The notes under the pieces are model-generated. The model did no database searches, was not told where the DNA came from, and saw only the letters and a list, made by a program, of their open reading frames with translations. The position numbers and the translations under genes were made by a program. This document shows, piece by piece, positions 10,023 to 15,761 of a stretch of 17,359 nucleotides of DNA (the stretch's first letter is position 1; each line of letters opens with the position of its first letter). The stretch lies in contig CAZPMT010000126.1 in the NCBI GenBank assembly GCA_964587655.1, positions 1 through 17,359 of the forward strand, written 5' to 3'. The stretch comes from CAZPMT01 sp964587655 (lineage in GTDB: Bacteria; Hydrogenedentota; Hydrogenedentia; Hydrogenedentales; SLHB01).

Positions 10023-10052
10023 GCGTCATTCCCGCGAAGGCGGGAATGACGC
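10023..10052. repeat. 30-bp palindrome of the ATTCCC-N8-GGGAAT family
   Basis: A perfect 13-bp stem (GCGTCATTCCCGC and its complement) encloses the loop GAAG. It contains the same ATTCCC-N8-GGGAAT core as the ends of the elements at 6564 and 6834 but stands alone, between the stop at 9951 and the start at 10135. No run of T follows, so it is not a textbook terminator, though the RNA hairpin could slow RNA polymerase or protect a 3' end. Confidence 0.85.
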
Positions 10053-10134
10053 CGTGTTCAAGTTATTCATGTGCAGCCGCTGAGTGATTCACGGCGGCGG
10101 GGCGCGTGGCGGACGGGCAAGGGAGATCCATGGG

Positions 10135-11514
10135 ATGATCGTACGTTTCGGGGCGTCAGGGCGGGGGCTCAGCGTGCTCTTTCTCTTGGAATTTCTCGCC
10201 GGCTGTGCGCCATTTCAACCTGCGGAAAGACCGGCACGGGTAACGCTCGCGAGTTCGCCGGAAAGCGGCGCCCAGGTGGAAATAGGCGGCGTCTCTTATG
10301 GGGTCACGCCGGTTGTGTTGGATACTCACCCGCCCGGCAGGACGGTGGTGGTGATGGTGAAGGAGGGCTATAAGCGCGCGGCGAAAACGGTGACGCTTCC
10401 CGAGCGGGGCGATGAGCGCATCGTGATCGAACTGGAGCCGCTTGTGGGGTATATCACGGTCGAGTCCAAGCCCACGGGAGCGCGGGTCCTTCTCGACGGT
10501 GATGAGTACCTGGGAGACACGCCGCTCGTTCACAAGGCCGTCGTCGTGGGAAAACACACGTACGAGTTGCGTAAAGATCGTTACAAACCGCTCTCCGCGC
10601 CCATCGAGATCCAGCAGGACTATCAGTACACTTTCGCCCAGGAACTGATGCCGATGGAGGCTACGTTGAGCGTCTTCACGCGCCCGACCGCCGCGAAGAT
10701 CTGGCTCAACGATGCGATTCAGGCGCCAACGACGCCCGCTAAGCTGCAGATCGAGCCTGGGGAATACACGGTCCGGGTTTACGTCAAAGGCTACATTACC
10801 GGGGAACAGAACCTTGTCTTGCAGCCGCAGGAGGACCGCAGCATCGAGATCGCGCTCAAACAAGGCGACGCTCCGCCCGGGATGCTGCTTGTACCGGCGG
10901 GCAAGTTTGTCATGGGACTGAACGGCGGATCGCCGGATGAACGTCCGCAGAGGGAAGTGGATCTGGACGCGTTCTATATCGACCGATACGAAGTCACGAA
11001 CGCGGAGTTCAAGCAGGTCCTCCCGCAGCACACGTTTCAGAAGGAGAAGGACAAGTGTCCGGTGACGGGCATTTCGTTCAAGCAGGCGAGCGAATATGCT
11101 CAGGCGGCAGGCAAGCGGCTGCCCACGGAGGCGGAGTGGGAGAAGGCGGCGCGGGGCATCGACGGACGCGAGTATCCGTGGGGCGCTGAGTTCAACAAGG
11201 ATCTGTGCAATTTCGACGGGAGCGGCACGGGTGCGGTGGTGCGGGTTGGGCAGTACAAGCTGGGGGCTTCCCCGTTTGGGAGCCAGGACATGGCGGGCAA
11301 TGCCTACGAATGGACTTCGAGTTGGTACCAAGCCTATCCTGGGAACACAGACGTGACCAAGGAGTACGGGCAGGTCTTTCGCGTGCTCCGTGGCGGGTCG
11401 TATACGACGGACCGTTTTCACGTCAGATGCGCGCGGCGGCATTATGACCGGATGGACGCGAGTCGGGCCGACTATGGATTCCGGTGCGCGAAGGATGTGG
11501 ATAGCGGACCGTAG
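10135..11514 (+). CDS. Lipoprotein with three PEGA domains and an FGE-sulfatase-like domain
   Basis: The product has 459 residues. The ATG at 10135 is chosen because GGGAG lies about 9 nt upstream and because it places a lipobox (FLAGC, Cys24) at the right distance; a GTG at 10084 in the same frame has a poorer context. After lipidation come three PEGA-type beta repeats (about 30-103, 103-174, 175-245) with signatures such as ITVESKPTGARVLLDG. A C-terminal FGE-sulfatase (formylglycine-generating-enzyme-like) domain, about 249-455, contains LPTEAEWEKAARG, YPWG, DMAGNAYEW, RGGSY and GFRCA. True formylglycine-generating enzymes have a copper-binding cysteine pair shortly after GGSY. Here the stretch between Tyr423 and Cys432 has none, so formylglycine formation is unlikely and a structural or binding role is more likely. 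Membrane-anchored periplasmic location is inferred. It lies just upstream of the pilus operon. Confidence 0.9.
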   Translation: MIVRFGASGRGLSVLFLLEFLAGCAPFQPAERPARVTLASSPESGAQVEIGGVSYGVTPVVLDTHPPGRTVVVMVKEGYKRAAKTVTLPERGDERIVIELEPLVGYITVESKPTGARVLLDGDEYLGDTPLVHKAVVVGKHTYELRKDRYKPLSAPIEIQQDYQYTFAQELMPMEATLSVFTRPTAAKIWLNDAIQAPTTPAKLQIEPGEYTVRVYVKGYITGEQNLVLQPQEDRSIEIALKQGDAPPGMLLVPAGKFVMGLNGGSPDERPQREVDLDAFYIDRYEVTNAEFKQVLPQHTFQKEKDKCPVTGISFKQASEYAQAAGKRLPTEAEWEKAARGIDGREYPWGAEFNKDLCNFDGSGTGAVVRVGQYKLGASPFGSQDMAGNAYEWTSSWYQAYPGNTDVTKEYGQVFRVLRGGSYTTDRFHVRCARRHYDRMDASRADYGFRCAKDVDSGP

Positions 11515-11567
11515 ACGGCCCACGGATCGGTTTGCGCAAGAAAAGTGTGGCCCGGCGTCGGCAGGGT

Positions 11568-11576
11568 TGGTATACT
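11568..11576 (+). promoter_or_regulatory. Possible extended -10 promoter element
   Basis: TGG followed directly by TATACT matches the extended -10 form TGn-TATAAT with one mismatch. The -35 position (about 11548-11553, TGGCCC) is poor. It could be a second, upstream start for the pilus operon. Weakly supported. Confidence 0.25.
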
Positions 11577-11675
11577 AAGATTGGAGAACCGGAGGTCTCG
11601 CTTCAGCCTGTCTAGTGTGCAAATAAGGGCTTGTATGGCGGGTCTAGGAAAACTCTTGGCAAGCTCGCATTTATC

Positions 11676-11704
11676 TTGACAGGCGTCGTGTTGTGTACTA
11701 CAAT
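11676..11704 (+). promoter_or_regulatory. Near-consensus sigma-70-type promoter of the pilus operon
   Basis: A perfect -35 box TTGACA (11676-11681), a 17-nt spacer and a -10 box TACAAT (11699-11704; five of six) form the best promoter match in the window. Transcription would start near 11711. That leaves a leader of about 84 nt before the small ORF at 11795 and about 240 nt before the PilMN gene. Confidence 0.7.
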
Positions 11705-11780
11705 AGGCTTCAATAGGTTATACGATTTACGGTTCCGCGCATGTTTTCAGAATTCGCTGTATAGGCAGCGGCACGGCTTG

Positions 11781-11787
11781 AGGAGGT
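11781..11787 (+). promoter_or_regulatory. Strong ribosome binding site AGGAGGT
   Basis: AGGAGGT, the best Shine-Dalgarno match in this window, stands 7 nt before the GTG at 11795. It is the main reason to believe that the small ORF in the leader is translated. Confidence 0.65.
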
Positions 11788-11794
11788 GCAGCCT

Positions 11795-11947
11795 GTGCAG
11801 GCGAGGAGGGTGTTGTGTGTGTTGGCCGTGCTCAACGCGGCCCAGCCGCAAGACCATAGTCGCGAGCGTGATTCTTTTGCCAGGGATGTCTGCTCTTTCC
11901 AATCGGACCTCCCTGGCCACGAATCGAAACTGGGGATGGTGAAGTAG
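11795..11947 (+). CDS. Predicted 50-residue leader ORF, coupled to the PilMN gene
   Basis: A GTG start with an AGGAGGT site 7 nt upstream opens a 50-codon frame ending in TAG at 11945-11947, only 3 nt before the ATG of the PilMN gene at 11951. The peptide begins MQARRVLCVLAVLNAAQ (GTG read as Met), a short basic plus hydrophobic stretch, and continues into a charged polar tail with a cysteine in DVCSF. It does not resemble a known family to me. The next gene has only a weak site of its own (GGGGA 14 nt away, or GGTG), so ribosomes ending here could re-initiate there. It may be a small protein or simply a translational coupling device. Nothing but signal placement supports it. Confidence 0.5.
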   Translation: MQARRVLCVLAVLNAAQPQDHSRERDSFARDVCSFQSDLPGHESKLGMVK

Positions 11948-11950
11948 TCT

Positions 11951-14065
11951 ATGACAAATCTGCGGCGTTCGCGCGCGAAGAAGCGAGTCGTCTTGGATGT
12001 GGGTTCAAGCGCAATTCGCTTGTGTGAGCTGACCCAAACGAAAGCGGGCTATCAGCTTACCAAGTACTATCGCCGCGAAGTTCTTATTGATCCCCTGCTG
12101 GACGAGGAGGCGAAGAAAAAGCTTCGCGTGGACGGGCTCAAGTCGCTCTTGAAGGAAGCGAAGATCGGCACGCGTCGCACTATCTTTGCAGTTCCGGGCC
12201 GTTCGGTGTTCACGCGGACCCGCACGCTGCCGCCTGTTCCGGAGCACAAGCTGACACAGATCGTCCGCTATGAGATCCAGCAGCAGATCCCGTTCGCGTT
12301 GGATCAGATTGCGCTGGATTACCAAATCCTGAGCAAGACCGAATCCGGCGGCTATGACGTGATGATGGCCGCCATCAAGGTCGATGTGGTGGACAAGCAC
12401 ATCGACGCGCTGCGGGAGGCCCGGCGGAGCATTGACGCGGTTGACGTATGTCCCATCGCCGCCTATAACTGGCTGAAGCATATCGGCGAGTTTGGAAACA
12501 AGGGCGAATGCGTGGCGCTGCTGGACCTCGGAGCGTCGACCACGGACATCGTCATCGAGCGGGGCAGTCAGTTCCGCTTCACGCGTCCCCTCAATCTGGC
12601 CGGGAATGACATTACTTCCGCCATCCGCGATGCGTTCGGGATGAATTTCGCAGAAGCCGAAAAGCTGAAACGGGAACGGGGTTTCGCCCCGACCGGCGAT
12701 CCGCAGCGCGACGGGAAACTCGGCGAGGTGATCGGGGGCGTGCTGTCGCGGCTTGTGACGGAGATCACCCGCTCTTTCGCGTACTTCCGTTCACAGCCCG
12801 GCGGGGGCTCAATAGATCGGATCTTGGTGACGGGTGGAGGCGTGTGTCTGCGCGGCATTGTTCCCTATCTCCAGCGGCAGTTTGGCGTTGAGGTAAAGAT
12901 CGCGCAGCCTACGGCCGGGCTTGCGATTGCCCCAGCCGCGCAGGAAGTGAATGAACATCCGGAGCAGACGGGCGTGGTGCTTGGGATGGCGCTGCGCGGT
13001 CTCCAACAAGTGTCGATCGAGATCAACCTGATCCCGCCGCAGATCCTCGCTGCCGCCCGCCGCCGCGAGCAACTGCGGTACTGGGTCTTGACCTTTATCA
13101 CACTGGGTTTCATAGCGGCTTCGGTCATTCCGGCGCGCGAGACCAAGGATCGCCAGATCCGCGATCAGATCGACACGCTCCGGCAGTACGTTCGTCAGTA
13201 TGATCAGGAAGTTGCGGAGGACCCATCGCGAAGATCCGTGTACATCGATCAGTTGGCGGAGCAAAAGCGCGAGGTCGAGTTCCGGCAGAGGCAGCTTGGC
13301 AAACTGGAGGAGGCCTACAAGAACTGCCTGTTCTGGTTGGACGATCTGAAACTGCTCAACATCTTGCGGCCGGAGGGCGGCAAGATATGGTTAAGTTCGG
13401 TTGAGACGAGCGTCATCAGTCCCGGGAATACTCAGCAGGGACCTGGAGGTAAATCGGCGCCAAAGGGTGGTCTTGGATTTGCGTCACGCACTGGAGCCCG
13501 ATCAGGCGTGCCAAGTACGGGATTCGGCTCGATCTACTCCGACGTAAGGGGCGGTGACTCCTCGCGGGGCGGAATGCGTGGTATCGGGGGGGAATCGAGC
13601 GGCGGACTGGGTGGTCTTTCGGGGGCATTGCGCGGTGGACCTCCCGGTCGCGGAGGCCCGGGCGCGACACCTCAGTCGGCTCAAGTGCCCGTGCCGAACG
13701 GGTACCGGATCTTTGGTTATGCGAAAGACCCCGACTCGCTTATGCTTTTCATCAAGCAGCTCAAGGAATGTCCCCGCTTCAAGGAGGGGGTTTACTACAA
13801 TGAGGCGGACTTTGAGCAAGTCTACATGACGGAGTTGGAATACGCGCGAGTGCCGCAAAGTGGTGGCGGGCAGTCCTCGGGGGCGTCAGCGCCAGTTTCT
13901 TCATCAGGTCAATGGGAGACGGCGATCTTTTTCCAGGTGGACGTCCAATTCGCTCCGAGTCCAACTACAGGGGTCCCCGGCAAGGCTGGGGTCGGCGGCG
14001 CGCCAGAGGCGCCAGGCGAGACGAAATCACCAGGCTCGAAACGTATGCGGAGAGGGCGAGATTAG
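11951..14065 (+). CDS. pilM: PilM-PilN fusion, inner-membrane platform protein of a type IV pilus/T2SS-like machine
   Basis: The product has 704 residues. Residues 1-350 are a complete PilM-type actin-like ATPase: phosphate-1 motif LDVGSS (15-20), EIQQQIPF typical of PilM, phosphate-2 motif DLGASTTD (192-199) and adenosine motif TGGG (294-297). From about 355 the chain becomes PilN-like. INLIPPQ (358-364) matches the conserved cytoplasmic N-terminal motif of PilN (INLLP) that in known systems binds PilM. Then follow a membrane helix (about 377-394), a coiled coil (about 395-465), a Gly/Ser-rich linker (about 488-578) and a periplasmic alpha/beta domain (about 579-690) with GYRIFGYAKDPDSLMLFIKQL. 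PilM and PilN are usually separate; here they are one polypeptide without a stop. The stop is 13 nt before the next start. PilM could also be compared with GspL, which has a similar joined plan. Confidence 0.9.
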   Translation: MTNLRRSRAKKRVVLDVGSSAIRLCELTQTKAGYQLTKYYRREVLIDPLLDEEAKKKLRVDGLKSLLKEAKIGTRRTIFAVPGRSVFTRTRTLPPVPEHKLTQIVRYEIQQQIPFALDQIALDYQILSKTESGGYDVMMAAIKVDVVDKHIDALREARRSIDAVDVCPIAAYNWLKHIGEFGNKGECVALLDLGASTTDIVIERGSQFRFTRPLNLAGNDITSAIRDAFGMNFAEAEKLKRERGFAPTGDPQRDGKLGEVIGGVLSRLVTEITRSFAYFRSQPGGGSIDRILVTGGGVCLRGIVPYLQRQFGVEVKIAQPTAGLAIAPAAQEVNEHPEQTGVVLGMALRGLQQVSIEINLIPPQILAAARRREQLRYWVLTFITLGFIAASVIPARETKDRQIRDQIDTLRQYVRQYDQEVAEDPSRRSVYIDQLAEQKREVEFRQRQLGKLEEAYKNCLFWLDDLKLLNILRPEGGKIWLSSVETSVISPGNTQQGPGGKSAPKGGLGFASRTGARSGVPSTGFGSIYSDVRGGDSSRGGMRGIGGESSGGLGGLSGALRGGPPGRGGPGATPQSAQVPVPNGYRIFGYAKDPDSLMLFIKQLKECPRFKEGVYYNEADFEQVYMTELEYARVPQSGGGQSSGASAPVSSSGQWETAIFFQVDVQFAPSPTTGVPGKAGVGGAPEAPGETKSPGSKRMRRGRD

Positions 14066-14078
14066 GATACGGTGATCG

Positions 14079-15143
14079 ATGAAGCTGCGTAGAGAACATG
14101 TGATAGCCGTCTTGGCCGTGGGTTTGGTTCTCGCGGCCGTCGGCTCCGCGTACCAATTCTACTATAAGCAACGCCTCGCGCGGTACGCGGAGAATCTCCA
14201 GACGCGAGACAGCCTCGAGTTAGTGCTGGGAGACCTTGAGAAGACGTTCGAGAGCAAGGATCCCGATGGTTTGATAACGCACTTGCGCAATCAGGTCCAA
14301 CCGCTTGCCGAGAAGGTAGTGCAGCGGGGCCAGTTCTTCAATACCGGGGACGCGCTTCAGATCGATCCCATTCCCGAAGGCAAATTGCTGCGTTTCTATT
14401 ATGCTGACGAGTTCGTCAAGATGCTGAATGAGCTTCGTCAGGATGCGCTGTCGCGCACGCCCTACTGCTCGTATCCGGACGCAAACACGTTCGGTGCGCC
14501 GCGACCAGAGGAATTGGAGGGGCGGACCGTGACGGAGCAGCAGGTCAAGCAATGGCTTCGTCTCATCAAATTCGGTTCTGCCGCGGTGAGAGTGTTAATG
14601 GACGCGAAGGCGCTGTCCATCTACGATGTGCAAGTCTGGCCGGGGCGCGCCGAATACGACAACATGCTTTGGATGCGAACGGTAGGCTTGTCGTTTGTCA
14701 TGCGCTACGCGGACCTAGTGGCATTCATAGATAAATTGCAGTTGGAGAACAGATACTTCAACATCAATGCCATAAGTATTCAGAACCGCTATCTGCGTTG
14801 GCCAACCGAACCGCCGGTCGAGGTGCAAATGCTATTGACTCAGGCTGATTACAACGCGACCGCCGGCACGCAGGCCGCGCCGCAGGCGCCACAGGCGCCG
14901 GGGGCGCCGGGACCGCCAGGACCGATGAATCCGATGATGGCGCGGTTCATGCGGGGGGGGCCTCCGGGCCCCGGAGAGCCGGGCCAGCCGGGGGCTGAGG
15001 CGTCGGCTCAGAACATGACCGACGCTCAACGTCTTGCCGACCAGGGATTCGGGCGGCGATCAGGGCGGATGCCGATTGAGCAGCAGACGCGGTGGAAGAA
15101 GGTAAGGAACTGGCTCAGAAACCATTACCTATGGCCTTTCTAG
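14079..15143 (+). CDS. pilO: PilO-like inner-membrane protein with Pro/Gly-rich tail
   Basis: The product has 354 residues. A short basic N-terminus leads to one membrane helix (about 8-26), a coiled-coil segment (about 27-80) and an alpha/beta periplasmic domain ending around residue 260 with SIQNRYLRWPTEPPVEVQMLLT. This is the topology of PilO, which pairs with PilN. The identity rests on topology and gene order more than on motifs. A C-terminal extension holds a collagen-like Pro/Gly/Ala stretch (about 263-310, PGAPGPPGP), then a basic, tryptophan-containing end (KKVRNWLRNHYLWPF). The extension is not usual for PilO. AGGA lies about 11 nt before the ATG. The gene starts 13 nt after the PilMN stop and is certainly in the same transcript unit. 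Confidence 0.75.
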   Translation: MKLRREHVIAVLAVGLVLAAVGSAYQFYYKQRLARYAENLQTRDSLELVLGDLEKTFESKDPDGLITHLRNQVQPLAEKVVQRGQFFNTGDALQIDPIPEGKLLRFYYADEFVKMLNELRQDALSRTPYCSYPDANTFGAPRPEELEGRTVTEQQVKQWLRLIKFGSAAVRVLMDAKALSIYDVQVWPGRAEYDNMLWMRTVGLSFVMRYADLVAFIDKLQLENRYFNINAISIQNRYLRWPTEPPVEVQMLLTQADYNATAGTQAAPQAPQAPGAPGPPGPMNPMMARFMRGGPPGPGEPGQPGAEASAQNMTDAQRLADQGFGRRSGRMPIEQQTRWKKVRNWLRNHYLWPF

Positions 15144-15164
15144 CCAACGAGACGAATCTTTCGC

Positions 15165-15181
15165 CCCCGCCGAAGGCGGGG
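15165..15181 (+). repeat. Compact GC hairpin in the intergenic gap before the PilP-like gene
   Basis: CCCCGCC, a GAA triloop and GGCGGGG form a perfect 7-bp stem 7 nt before the AGGA site of the next gene. No T run follows, so it is not a standard terminator. It could set the stoichiometry between upstream and downstream genes or block the ribosome site region. Confidence 0.65.
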
Positions 15182-15200
15182 TGTGGCAGGACAACGTGAG

Positions 15201-15695
15201 ATGGACAAACTGCGCAAGTTTTTTGAGCGGCTGTGGTACAGCAAAGAGCGCGCTGTTCTTGCCATTATGGTGGGTGTCTTGTGCTGGAACGTGTACCGGG
15301 TGTGGTATCCGGTGCCGCTGCCTGAGGCGGCGGCGCACACCGCGCCGCAACGGGTATCCGAGGATGAGCCCACGGTGAACGTGCCGGGATTGGAGCCGCG
15401 CCAGACACAGGATTGGGTGACGGTCTATACGCCCGATCCATTCTGGTACTACTCGCAACTGACGGCGAATACCGAGAAAACGAAAGATGTGCAGGATGCC
15501 GGGATCAAGCTCATTCTCATAAGGAAAGTGAGGGATGAGTACCGCGCGCAACTTCAGACGGAGAGCTCGACGAAGTGGTACACCGAAGGAGACGCTTTTG
15601 AGAGCTTCGAGCTTCTCAAGATAGATCCGGACGCGGGAACTTGCCAGGTAAGGTCCGAGCGCCTGGGGAGAGTCATCACCCTTCGGCAGCCCTGA
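15201..15695 (+). CDS. PilP/GspC-like inner-membrane connector protein
   Basis: The product has 164 residues. The ATG at 15201 has AGGA 9 nt upstream; an in-frame GTG at 15183 would overlap the hairpin and lacks a site. A basic N-terminus (MDKLRKFFERLWYSKER) precedes a single membrane helix (about 18-35), a linker rich in Pro and acidic residues, and a small beta-type domain with YRAQLQTESSTKWYTEGDAFESFELLKIDPDAGTCQVRS split as the pattern strand, TEGD turn, strand, DPDAG turn. That is the pattern of the PilP and GspC homology region that contacts the secretin. PilP is usually a lipoprotein; no lipobox is present, so anchoring is by the helix, as in GspC. The assignment relies on position between the PilO-like gene and the secretin as well as on pattern. 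Confidence 0.65.
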   Translation: MDKLRKFFERLWYSKERAVLAIMVGVLCWNVYRVWYPVPLPEAAAHTAPQRVSEDEPTVNVPGLEPRQTQDWVTVYTPDPFWYYSQLTANTEKTKDVQDAGIKLILIRKVRDEYRAQLQTESSTKWYTEGDAFESFELLKIDPDAGTCQVRSERLGRVITLRQP

Positions 15696-15703
15696 AAATA
15701 GAG

Positions 15704-15732
15704 TTGCTAATTGAAAAGAGATACGCTATAGT
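15704..15732 (+). promoter_or_regulatory. Possible internal promoter for the secretin gene
   Basis: TTGCTA (15704-15709, four of six for -35), a 17-nt spacer and TATAGT (15727-15732, five of six for -10) lie in the 66-nt gap before the secretin start. The gap is more AT-rich than its surroundings. Extra secretin synthesis would fit its multimeric ring, but this is inference. Confidence 0.5.
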
Positions 15733-15761
15733 GACTTAAACAGCGGGAGGAAGACAACGTA

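Noticed and set aside
10023..10052. Rho-independent terminator
   Set aside because: The stem is strong, but the following bases (CGTGTTCAAG) contain no T tract.
10156..11523. Long open frame of 455 codons on the minus strand opposite the PEGA-FGE lipoprotein
   Set aside because: It mirrors a gene with clear domains on the other strand, is arginine-rich with no recognisable motif, and is a by-product of GC-biased codon use.
11631..11942. 103-codon frame on the plus strand across the pilus-operon promoter
   Set aside because: It spans the promoter, has no ribosome site, and its cysteine/arginine-rich product looks random; the GTG frame at 11795 has far better signals.
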